The notes below the pieces were generated by a model, which searched no databases, was not told where the DNA came from, and saw nothing but the letters and a program-made list of their open reading frames with translations. Both the position numbers and the translations under genes were made by a program. A stretch of DNA of 53,634 bases, from positions 1-53,634 of the forward strand of contig CAIKGD010000050.1 in assembly GCA_903826865.1 (NCBI GenBank), given 5' to 3'. Position 1 is the first letter of the stretch; each line of letters begins with the position of its first letter. The stretch is from an uncultured Verrucomicrobiota bacterium (GTDB taxonomy: Bacteria; Verrucomicrobiota; Kiritimatiellia; Kiritimatiellales; Tichowtungiaceae). This document shows, piece by piece, positions 1 through 7,647 of the stretch.

Positions 1-363
1 GCCCGCACCCAACCCTCAATACAATGGACAACTTTTAAAAGCGGGAGCGCAGAAACTGTACATGGTACCGCCTAGAAAAGGCGTTAAATAGAATGTGAGC
101 TCTGTTGACCCGGCGGTTAAATCCGGATCGTATGCTGTTGAACTGTTGCCGTTCCCCGGCCCGCTTGAAATAGAGTCTGTTACCATACAGCTGATCCGTT
201 ACTTGTCATTTTACTTTTCGGAATGCTGATGTTTTTAAAACATCCAGAAGAATATCGCGGAATCCGGCTGCGTGGTGATGGCTTTACCGTTCGTTACGGT
301 GCTGAACAGCATGCGAACAGCGCTCCGAGAACGTTAGCGTTTATTCAGAATAATTATTTACGG

Positions 364-396
364 GCAGCCGTTTCTGGCAGGAACGGCTGTCTTTTA
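364..396 (+). terminator. Hairpin followed by T-tract upstream of the M24-like gene
   Basis: A 9-bp stem (364-372 pairs with 382-390, with one G-T pair) and a 9-nt loop are followed by CTTTTAT, which fits an intrinsic terminator read on the plus strand. It either ends a gene lying left of the window or acts as an attenuator about 50 bp before the next start. Nothing else recognisable was seen in 1-434: no protein family match and no clear promoter. Confidence 0.5.
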
Positions 397-446
397 TAGT
401 TTAAGGCCTGCCGCAAACGGATTAAAAAGAAAGTGTGAAAAATATC

Positions 447-1646
447 ATGAGACATCAGAAAATATTTGATATGCAGGCACCCCCGCCGGCCATGACGGCC
501 GGCGAGCTCCGCATGAAACTCGGCCATCTGTCCGGCGTACTGGCGGCGGGAAAATACAAAGCGATTGCTTTGTACAGCGAAGCTGCCTTGCGCTGGCTGA
601 CGGGGCTGAAACATCAGCTCGGCGATATTGCGCCGTCTGCTGTTTCTCCGGTTAATGCGCTGGTTCAGGTGAAGGATTCGGGGAAATTTAAAATTTCCAT
701 TATTGCCAAACCGTTTGAAATGCCGCGCCTTCGATCCGAAATTCCGCAGGTATTTGATACGGTTCCGGAGATCGAGTACGGGTTTCTTGAGCAGATGCCG
801 GCGATGGACCCCGGCACCGTACACAGCGCCAGCGATAATTATCAGCAGCTAGCAGATCAAATGATCAGACCGCTGCCGGGCGGTGTGGACGGCAGCTCGT
901 ATGCCAAGCTGAGCTGGCTGGCAGGCGCGACGATGAAAGTTCTTTCTGAAACCGCACAGGAGCTGGAGGCGGGGATGAACGGGCTGACAGTCAGAGGAAG
1001 AGTGCTTTGTAATCTTGCCCGGGAAGGCATTGATGCCAATCTGGTGCTGATCGCGCTGTCCGGACAGGAAACTTATTTGCATCCGGTTGCTTCGGCGCAG
1101 TACCGGGTGGAAAAAGGGAAGTGGATGAAGCTGGTGGTCGGCACGCGGTATGCTGAACACATTGTTTCTCAGTCGCTGATGGTGAAACTGGGCGGATCGG
1201 TGTCGGAACATGAAGCGGAAGTTTACCGGGCGCTGCAGCAGGCTTCGGTTGAGTATGCCGATCTATACCGTGAGGGCGCGAAAGAGAGCGATATTTACAA
1301 AGGCATGGTCGAACGGTTCCGGAAAGTCGAACACGACACCGGACTGTCCGGGTTCGGAAAATCCGCGACGCTGCATCATCCCGGCGGGGGAACTTCGCCG
1401 CTCGGCAACCGGGACCGGATGATTGATCCGTCCGGCAGCCGCACGTGCGGAGCCTGGACGCAGTTTGCCGTTAATCCGGCTGACACACTGCTTAGCCTTA
1501 AGGTGGAGTTTCAGGGGATCATTCAGCCGGACGGCGCGCCGCCTGAAATACTGGAGTTGCACAGAATGGCTCCTGCACTTTCATTCAGCGAAATCAAAGC
1601 GAGTGGCGGAACAACTGCAATTTTGCCGGATTTATTCGTTGTCTGA
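447..1646 (+). CDS. M24 (Xaa-Pro aminopeptidase/creatinase-like) family protein, probably catalytically dead
   Basis: The roughly 400-residue protein has an N-terminal creatinase-like domain and a C-terminal 'pita-bread' domain, recognisable from the GTRYAEHI strand, the helix after it and LHHPGGG near residue 310. In active M24 enzymes the first segment reads DxGARY...SD and supplies two metal-binding Asp residues. Here the same places read VVGTRY and VSQS, so both Asp are missing. The likely role is therefore non-peptidase binding, or an unknown reaction. ATG 447 was chosen; a GTG at 435 in the same frame is the alternative. Neither has a strong ribosome-binding site. It is monocistronic, and a dead transposase lies downstream. 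Family assignment is by motif recognition only. Confidence 0.6.
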   Translation: MRHQKIFDMQAPPPAMTAGELRMKLGHLSGVLAAGKYKAIALYSEAALRWLTGLKHQLGDIAPSAVSPVNALVQVKDSGKFKISIIAKPFEMPRLRSEIPQVFDTVPEIEYGFLEQMPAMDPGTVHSASDNYQQLADQMIRPLPGGVDGSSYAKLSWLAGATMKVLSETAQELEAGMNGLTVRGRVLCNLAREGIDANLVLIALSGQETYLHPVASAQYRVEKGKWMKLVVGTRYAEHIVSQSLMVKLGGSVSEHEAEVYRALQQASVEYADLYREGAKESDIYKGMVERFRKVEHDTGLSGFGKSATLHHPGGGTSPLGNRDRMIDPSGSRTCGAWTQFAVNPADTLLSLKVEFQGIIQPDGAPPEILELHRMAPALSFSEIKASGGTTAILPDLFVV

Positions 1647-1884
1647 AAAAGAGAGTGCCGGATGAAGATCACCATGGTATCGGCGGGTCTTTTGTTTGAA
1701 CCGTAGCCGCACAAGGAACTCCGGATCAAGGCAACTTCTTCGCTACCGCACTTCAGCTTCTAGTGTACGGATTTGAAGAGGTCGGACATCAAATACGTAA
1801 TGGTAATTGAGAAGTGCGGCCGGATCGTAAAAGCTCTGAAATTCTGCGAAAAAACGCACCAAAGTCATGCCCGTTTCAAGCACC

Positions 1885-2227
1885 TTAATTCCCCCCCCCG
1901 TTCTCTGGAATAACTCCTGTACCGGAGGTCTGCCAGCAGCCCTTCATTTCATTCAACCGACCCGAGGAGATACCGGCCTGCTTAGAAACACTCCGGCAGT
2001 TTTCGGACGCATACTGTGAACCCTGATCGGATTGCACCAGTACGCCATCACACGGACGGCGAAGATCAATGGCCAGCATCAATGCTCCGGAACCGGTTCG
2101 CTTTTCATATTACCGGACATCGCCCAGCCCGCTCACAACTCTGGAATACAGATACAGAACCATACAGGCATACAGCCGGTCTTTCCGTGCCGGAACCGCA
2201 GTCATTACCTCTCAATGACAAAGCCGG
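1885..2227 (-). pseudogene. Remnant of an IS3-family transposase (OrfB, rve integrase core)
   Basis: Read on the minus strand, 2227-2113 encodes a degenerate copy of the IS3 core (PARKDRLY, then LYSRVVSGLG, which matches the usual PTRxGWLY and LYSRxVVGWA). An in-frame stop at 2110-2112 follows. The same frame then continues with LMLAIDLRRP and QSDQGSQYAS, which corresponds to the HSDRGSQYxS motif holding the second catalytic Asp. The first catalytic Asp (in DITY) has been lost. The frame runs into a poly-C stretch near 1890-1900 and ends. No intact ends or OrfA were seen, so this is a fossil. The rest of 1647-2261 shows no supported gene. Confidence 0.75.
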
Positions 2228-2261
2228 ATAAAAAATTGAGGTATGGAAACGGAATTATTTC

Positions 2262-3119
2262 TTAACTGGAAACCGAAATGACCAGGCCCGACCATTCGCC
2301 GTCGCCGTCACGGACAATTTCGCGTCCGCCCAGCCGAACAAATGTATCGGCCACACCGTCGAGTTCGACTTCACGGATACCGGTCAGCAGCAGGTATTTT
2401 CCCGCCACACGCAAAAGTGTCGCTGCGTTATCGATCAGCAGTGACGCGTAGATGTTGGCGCAAACCATGTCATATTTTTCGTCCGGCCAGCCATCGGTGA
2501 TGTCATGCTGGCGGAATGAGGTATGCTCCGAAACGCCGTTGGCCTGCGCGTTCTCAATCGAGCACTCGACACAGACCGGATCAAAATCCACGCCGAGCGC
2601 CTTTTTGACACCGAGTTTAACAGCGGCAATGGCCAGAACACCGGAGCCGGTGCCGACATCAAGCATGGTCTTCGCTCCGCTCTGCGGAACAAAGCGGTCG
2701 AGCTGTTCGAGGCAGAAGCGCGTCGTAAAATGGTTGCCGGTTCCGAAACTCAATCCCGGATTGATCACCAGTTCGATGCGGTCGCTCTGCCCGGCGAGCC
2801 ACGGCGGAACAACGCGCAGGTTCCGGCCGATATTCATCGGCTTGAAATGCTTTTTCCAGCTCTCCGCCCAATCCTCGGCGGCATATTCGCGGATCGCACG
2901 GCCCTTGACGGGGAAATGCTCCAGCGCCCGTGCGGCGATTTCCGCCTCAATTGTGCTGTCAAAATAAATTTCGAGCGCGCATTCGACACCGCCCGGCTTT
3001 TTCAGCTCGACGACCGTTTTTGCCAGATTTTCAGCCACCCAGTCACTGATTGCTTCCGCCGCGTTTTGCGCCGTAATCAGTGTTAAAATTGCTCCGCCTG
3101 CCGGTTTTTCCGTTTTCAT
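2262..3119 (-). CDS. prmA: Ribosomal protein L11 methyltransferase (PrmA family)
   Basis: This is a class I SAM-dependent methyltransferase that N-methylates ribosomal protein L11 in the cytoplasm. The 285 residues match the usual PrmA length. NPGLSFGTGNHFTT (about 120-133) is the family signature before the SAM site. LDVGTGSGVLAIAA (about 153-166) is the glycine-rich SAM-binding loop, followed by the acidic VDFDP. CANIY in place of the common ANIL is the PrmA substrate-side motif. The gene is divergent from pdxB, with only 31 bp between start codons, so their promoters must overlap the coding ends. Loss of prmA is tolerated in E. coli, so the gene is usually not essential. Confidence 0.88.
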   Translation of the reverse strand: MKTEKPAGGAILTLITAQNAAEAISDWVAENLAKTVVELKKPGGVECALEIYFDSTIEAEIAARALEHFPVKGRAIREYAAEDWAESWKKHFKPMNIGRNLRVVPPWLAGQSDRIELVINPGLSFGTGNHFTTRFCLEQLDRFVPQSGAKTMLDVGTGSGVLAIAAVKLGVKKALGVDFDPVCVECSIENAQANGVSEHTSFRQHDITDGWPDEKYDMVCANIYASLLIDNAATLLRVAGKYLLLTGIREVELDGVADTFVRLGGREIVRDGDGEWSGLVISVSS

Positions 3120-3150
3120 ATCAGGGACTTATACCGTAGATTCTCCGCCA

Positions 3151-4284
3151 ATGAAAACTGTTGTGGCGGAAACTGTGCTTTTAGGGCGCGAAGCGTTTGA
3201 AACGCTTGGCGACGCAGTGGTCATTCCCGACCGGCAGATCAGTCCGGAGCATCTGAAAAATGCCGACGCGCTGGTTATCCGCTCCAAAACCAAGATAACA
3301 CCGGAACTGCTCGAAGGCTCCGCCGTCCGCTTTGTCGGCACCGCCACCGCCGGCTCTGAACACATGGATTTCCAAACATTGGAAAAACGCGGTATCGGCT
3401 GGTGCGCCGCGCCGGGCTGTAACGCCGACAGCGTTGCCGACTATTTCACCGCCGCCCTGCTCCGTCTCTACCGGAAAAACCAGCTTAAACTCGAAGACCG
3501 CACACTCGGCATTATCGGCGTCGGCCAGGTCGGCTCGCGTGTTGCAAAGCGTGCGAAAGCGCTCGGCCTGCGCGTTCTGCTCAACGACCCGCCGCGCGCC
3601 GCGCGCGAGGGTGACAGAGGTTTTCATGCCTTGGAAACGCTGCTGGCGGAGTCCGATATCGTTACGCTCCACGTGCCGCTGATTAAGGAAAAACCGTGGC
3701 CGACACTGCGCATGGCCGACTGCCGCTTTTTTGAACAGATGAAACTCAACACGGTTTTCATCAACGCATCACGCGGCAAAGTGCTGGACAGCGACGCTCT
3801 GCTGCTCGCAAAGAAAAACGGTATTGTTTCATACGCTGTACTCGATGTCTGGGACCCGGAACCGGCCATCCGCGCCGACATGCTGGCCGCAGCCGCGATT
3901 GGAACGCCGCACATTGCCGGCCACTCCTTTGAAGGCAAACTGAACGGCACCATTCAGGTCTACCGCGAAGCCTGCCGGTTTTTCGAAACGGCACCGGTCT
4001 GGGATCATACCCCGCTGCTGCCTGTTCCTGCCGTGCCGGAACTAAAAATTGATTCGCGCGGAAAAAGCAATCTTGAGGTACTGGAGGAAGCCGTCACGGC
4101 CGTTTACGACATCGGCGCGGACTGCATGACCGAAAAAGATATCGAACGGTTCGACAAACTGCGCGCCCGTTACGGTGTGCGCCGCGAATTTAAAAACACG
4201 ACCGTCTGCCTGACAGAAAACCGGCCTGCCCTGCTCAAACGGCTCGGGGAAGCCGGATTCGCCCTTCCGCCGGCCGCGCACTGA
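3151..4284 (+). CDS. pdxB: Erythronate-4-phosphate dehydrogenase (PdxB)
   Basis: PdxB is an NAD-dependent D-2-hydroxyacid dehydrogenase that oxidises 4-phospho-D-erythronate in the DXP-dependent pyridoxal phosphate pathway. At 377 residues it matches the length of PdxB. The Rossmann loop is LGIIGVGQVGSR (about 119-130). The catalytic Arg is in NASRGKV, the Glu in DVWDPEP and the His in PHIAGHSFEGK. The GHSFEGK and WDHTPLLP stretches are PdxB-typical and separate it from SerA or GyaR. A PdxB-type C-terminal dimerisation domain follows. The tail ends at PPAAH, slightly different from the enterobacterial form. It stands alone, convergent with the helicase gene, with no terminator evident in the 79-bp gap. 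Confidence 0.85.
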   Translation: MKTVVAETVLLGREAFETLGDAVVIPDRQISPEHLKNADALVIRSKTKITPELLEGSAVRFVGTATAGSEHMDFQTLEKRGIGWCAAPGCNADSVADYFTAALLRLYRKNQLKLEDRTLGIIGVGQVGSRVAKRAKALGLRVLLNDPPRAAREGDRGFHALETLLAESDIVTLHVPLIKEKPWPTLRMADCRFFEQMKLNTVFINASRGKVLDSDALLLAKKNGIVSYAVLDVWDPEPAIRADMLAAAAIGTPHIAGHSFEGKLNGTIQVYREACRFFETAPVWDHTPLLPVPAVPELKIDSRGKSNLEVLEEAVTAVYDIGADCMTEKDIERFDKLRARYGVRREFKNTTVCLTENRPALLKRLGEAGFALPPAAH

Positions 4285-4363
4285 CAGAACTTCATCCGGA
4301 AAGTGCGGTGAGCGCACTCAAACGACATCCGATCCGCGACGAAGTCAAAGTCATGTTTCGTTA

Positions 4364-7300
4364 TTAAACCGGCGCGACCTGCACCGACTCGCCAATCAGC
4401 ACCAGCGCCGCAGAAACCTGTGTGCCGGGATACAGCTTTTGAACCGCCTCGCGGTACGCTTCCAGTTGCGGCGAATAGATATCCAGCGCCGTTTCCGGCA
4501 GCTCATTCGTAAACTTGTAGTCGAAGATTTTAAAGCCGTCGGCCAGTTGCGCGAGCAGATCTATCGTTCCGTCGAGAAGCAGATCGCCGCGCTTCAGTAC
4601 AAACGGATGCTCCGCAAACAGCGCCGTTGCGCCCGCCGTCTCCGCGCTTAAAAGCTCGCGCGCCGCTTCGAGCTGTGCAACCAGCATATCTGTATTCACT
4701 TGGCCGAATTCCGCAGTGAACAGCGTCACCAGTTCGGAAACATTTCCTGCCCACCGGTTCTTCGCCAGTTCTTCGAGAACGGCATGACCAAGCGTTCCTA
4801 ATGATCTCCGGTCATTAGCAGACTTGAGACTTGAGGCGTGAGGCTTGAGGTCTTCAATCAGACTCGTCACCGACTTACGCTCAAATCCTACCGGAACTCG
4901 CAACCGGTTGAATTTTAACTCTTCCCTCAGGCCTAAAGCCTCAGGTCTCAAGCCTTCGCCGGTCTCCGCCTGCGGTAACTTTTCAAAACTCAATTTCCTC
5001 AGAATCTCCGGTGCCGCTCCTCCGAGAAACCCCGCCGCTTGCGCCAGCCAGCCTTTCGGTTCTTTGGTGCCGGCACCGGAAAGAACAACCAGATCTCGGG
5101 CGCGGGTCATCGCCACATAAAAAACATTCGTCAGCTCATGATCGCGGACGGCTTTATCCGCCTCGCGCGCCGCATCCCAGCCCGGCGATTTCACCTCTTC
5201 GCCCGCCAGACCGGAGGTTTTCATCTCCAGCCGTCCTCCCGGCGAAAACATCGCGAAGCCCGGATCGTTCACATCGCCGAAACTGATGTCCGGCACAAAA
5301 CAGACCCGTTTCGTCAGCCCTTTCGCGCCGTGCACTGTCATCAGCGTCACCGCGTTCTGTTCCGGATCGGGCAGCAGTGCTTCGGCGGCTCCGCTGCGCG
5401 GCGGCGTCTTAATGTATTTCTCAAACAGCCGCACCACGTCCGGCAAAAGCATCTGGCCGCCGCGCTCGGCGGCGCGCAGCCAGTCGAGCGCCTTTTTGAA
5501 ATTGGCCAGCTTCTGTTCGCCGCCCGGCAATCCGGCCAAATGCGCATCAAACGCTGTTTCGCGCACGATTTCACGCACCAGTTGCGACGGCAGCTTTTCA
5601 CCGGTTTGACCGCGGTAGCGCAGCAGACGTTCCGCCGCTTCTGAACCGCTCTCGAAAAACTGTTTACGCAGAATCTCATGGTCAAATACTTCGCCATTCC
5701 AGCCGAGTGTAACAATTGTTTCGTCCGGCACATTGGCGAACGGCGAGCGCATAAAGCCGACCAAAGCCAGATCGTTGGACGGTTCACAAAGCACCTGCAG
5801 AAACAGAAGCAGATCGCGCACTTCCTGCTGTTCAAAGAGTGCTCGGCCTTTACCGCCGCTGGTGTAGGGAATACCTGCATCGCGCAGCGCCGTTTCGAGC
5901 GCAGCCTGATGCGTCGAACGCTTCAGCAGAATCAGAATATCGCCGTAATTGAACGGCTCATCTTTGGCAAACATCTTGCCGTTATGCCCGAACCTTGGCC
6001 GCCATTCCGCGCCGCCGGAAACCAGTAAGCGGATGCGTCGCGCGACGGCAGACATTTCGTCTTCGATCGTACTCTCGTCGTTGTCCTTCATCAAAAATTC
6101 AACGCACGGCCCCTCGCCGTCTATTACCGCCCCGAGCTCTTTGACGGGCTCCAGCGCCGCGGCCTCATAATCTTTATAAATTCCGCTGAACAGTCCGTTC
6201 ACCGCTTCGAGCACGCGGTCTTTACTGCGATAACTTTTCTTCAGCGCAACCTGCTTCAAATCGCCGCGCCGCTCCATCGCTTTTTCAAGATCGGGCATCA
6301 CCTGCGGATCGGCGCTGCGCCACGCATAGATCGACTGCTTCTTATCACCGCAGATCACCAAATGCGTCTCTTTACCCCAAAGCGCCTCGATCACATCGCA
6401 CTGCACCCGCGAGGTGTCCTGCACTTCGTCCACAATGATCCAGTCGAACAGTCCGGTAAATTTTCCGCTCCGGAGCAGATCGCGCGCCAGCAGAAGCTGA
6501 TCGCCGAAATCCACCGCGTCGCGCGAGCGCTTCGCTTCGGTAAAGCCGCGCGCCGCAGCGGCAAGGTATCGGGCGAAAGCGCGGAATTTTCCGGCGTTCT
6601 GTTCATAAAAATATTCAGTCAAAAAGCGCTCTTTTAGTTCATCCAGTTCATCAGAGATTTCTTTCATTTCTTTGCCGGTAAATTTGGTGAGAGAATCAAA
6701 CAACGCCAAACCCACCCCGTCCGTCGCATTGCTCCGGCCACCCCTCCCCTGGAGGGGAACTTTCGAAATCCCCTCCACCGGAGGGGTGCCCGCAAGGCGG
6801 GGTGGGTTTCCTGCAGCTGGAAAATTCTGCAGCAAAGTTACCAGAACTTGGAGAACACCGGCCGCCTTAGCAGGCAATCCGCGGTCGGCGTTGATTAAAC
6901 GAAGTTTTTCGTAGATTTTTCGGAATTCCTTTTCGCCGACCGTGCGTTCCGGCGGCGGAAGCAGCGCTTCGGCAAGGCTCAGATCAAGCCCGCGGCTGGA
7001 TGCGTTTTCGAGCAGGGAACGAGCCGTGTTGATCAGACTGTACGGATTGTCCGGCGAACCGAGAATTGAAACACCGGAGCAGAATTCGCGGAAGTCGGGA
7101 TCATTTTCCAGAGATTTAAAAATCTCAGCCTTAAGCACCTCGTCGAGCAGCGCGTCACGGTCTTCGTCTTCCAGCGTTTGGAAAGCCGGGGAAAGTCCAA
7201 GCTCCAGCGCATGTTCGCGAAGCAGTCCGGCGCAAAAGGCGTGAATCGTCGAAATATTCGAAGCCGGCATAGCGCGCAAAACCCGCCTCGCGCGGTCGCC

Positions 7301-7543
7301 CAGTTCATCATCGCCGCTTTCGTGTGCGGCCGTTTCGGCGGCGATCATCTTCTTCGACACGTTCCCGCGCAACTCGGCGGCGGCGTTGTCGGTGAAGGTC
7401 ATCAGCAGAATTTTTTCGGGGGCGACAGGACGACGGCCCGGCGGCAGATGTTCATGATCTTTTCCCAGCACCAGAGCGGAATAGAGTTCGGTGACCTGCC
7501 AAGTCTTCCCCGTTCCCGCCGATGCGTTAAAAATCATGTTCAT
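4364..7543 (-). CDS. AddA/RecB-type UvrD-family helicase with C-terminal nuclease domain
   Basis: This is a superfamily 1A DNA helicase-exonuclease of 1059 residues, expected to process double-strand breaks. Visible motifs are Walker A ASAGTGKT (8-15), DEVQDTSR (about 371), KQSIYAWRSADP (about 402), LMTVHGAKGL (about 731) and AMTRARDL (about 808). The C-terminal RecB-like PD-(D/E)XK nuclease keeps LDGTIDLL (about 983) and the DYK of KIFDYKF (about 1002). No addB partner is present in the window. The gene is unusual in carrying three repeat insertions without losing its frame: a 102-bp palindromic core (residues about 245-279) and two heptad arrays (about 864-873 and 898-907). The start at 7543 places Walker A at the usual N-terminal distance. 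Confidence 0.85.
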   Translation of the reverse strand: MNMIFNASAGTGKTWQVTELYSALVLGKDHEHLPPGRRPVAPEKILLMTFTDNAAAELRGNVSKKMIAAETAAHESGDDELGDRARRVLRAMPASNISTIHAFCAGLLREHALELGLSPAFQTLEDEDRDALLDEVLKAEIFKSLENDPDFREFCSGVSILGSPDNPYSLINTARSLLENASSRGLDLSLAEALLPPPERTVGEKEFRKIYEKLRLINADRGLPAKAAGVLQVLVTLLQNFPAAGNPPRLAGTPPVEGISKVPLQGRGGRSNATDGVGLALFDSLTKFTGKEMKEISDELDELKERFLTEYFYEQNAGKFRAFARYLAAAARGFTEAKRSRDAVDFGDQLLLARDLLRSGKFTGLFDWIIVDEVQDTSRVQCDVIEALWGKETHLVICGDKKQSIYAWRSADPQVMPDLEKAMERRGDLKQVALKKSYRSKDRVLEAVNGLFSGIYKDYEAAALEPVKELGAVIDGEGPCVEFLMKDNDESTIEDEMSAVARRIRLLVSGGAEWRPRFGHNGKMFAKDEPFNYGDILILLKRSTHQAALETALRDAGIPYTSGGKGRALFEQQEVRDLLLFLQVLCEPSNDLALVGFMRSPFANVPDETIVTLGWNGEVFDHEILRKQFFESGSEAAERLLRYRGQTGEKLPSQLVREIVRETAFDAHLAGLPGGEQKLANFKKALDWLRAAERGGQMLLPDVVRLFEKYIKTPPRSGAAEALLPDPEQNAVTLMTVHGAKGLTKRVCFVPDISFGDVNDPGFAMFSPGGRLEMKTSGLAGEEVKSPGWDAAREADKAVRDHELTNVFYVAMTRARDLVVLSGAGTKEPKGWLAQAAGFLGGAAPEILRKLSFEKLPQAETGEGLRPEALGLREELKFNRLRVPVGFERKSVTSLIEDLKPHASSLKSANDRRSLGTLGHAVLEELAKNRWAGNVSELVTLFTAEFGQVNTDMLVAQLEAARELLSAETAGATALFAEHPFVLKRGDLLLDGTIDLLAQLADGFKIFDYKFTNELPETALDIYSPQLEAYREAVQKLYPGTQVSAALVLIGESVQVAPV
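4823..4850 (+). repeat. Heptad tandem array (CTTGAGR)4 inside the helicase gene
   Basis: Four 7-bp units are visible: CTTGAGA, CTTGAGG, CGTGAGG, CTTGAGG. On the coding (minus) strand they add a low-complexity peptide of LKPHASSLK type between helicase and nuclease domains. The array lies in inverted orientation to the one at 4925-4952. Confidence 0.8.
4925..4952 (+). repeat. Heptad tandem array (CCTCAGG/TCTCAAG) inside the helicase gene
   Basis: Four 7-bp units are visible: CCTCAGG, CCTAAAG, CCTCAGG, TCTCAAG. It is the inverted counterpart of 4823-4850, 74 bp away, so the two could pair in single-stranded DNA or RNA. It encodes GLRPEALGLRE-like residues on the coding strand. Confidence 0.75.
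6708..6809 (+). repeat. Palindromic element core inserted in frame in the helicase gene
   Basis: The ends are AAACCCACCCCG (6708-6719) and CGGGGTGGGTTT (6798-6809), which are perfect inverted repeats. An inner pair of CCCCTCC and GGAGGGG blocks lies between them. The length is 102 bp, exactly 34 codons, and the minus-strand reading through it has no stop (GTPPVEGISKVPLQGRGG is part of it). The same core occurs at 30066-30170 and 51838-51939, and a half copy lies at 11260. The long outer ends seen in those two intergenic copies are absent here. Confidence 0.9.
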
Positions 7544-7570
7544 TGCGTCGCAGTATGCGACGGTGAGAGG

Positions 7571-7602
7571 AATATTGGAATATTGGAATGTTGGAATGTT
7601 GG
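7571..7602 (+). repeat. 8-bp tandem array (AATATTGG/AATGTTGG)4
   Basis: Two AATATTGG units and two AATGTTGG units follow each other exactly in the 104-bp gap between the divergent helicase and MFS genes. A TTGACA hexamer follows at 7611-7616, but no matching -10 box was found. Confidence 0.85.
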
Positions 7603-7647
7603 ATGGAGGGTTGACAGCTTACCGCCCCGTTTTCACACTCGGCGGGA

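Noticed and set aside
229-399. 56-codon plus-strand frame before the M24-like gene
   Set aside because: No family features, no ribosome-binding site, and its end overlaps the terminator hairpin at 364-396.
2435-2692. Overlapping minus-strand frame inside prmA
   Set aside because: The PrmA frame has the SAM motifs and runs through the whole region.
5039-5644. Plus-strand open frame of about 200 codons inside the helicase gene
   Set aside because: Lacks recognisable motifs and is explained by codon bias of the helicase gene on the other strand.
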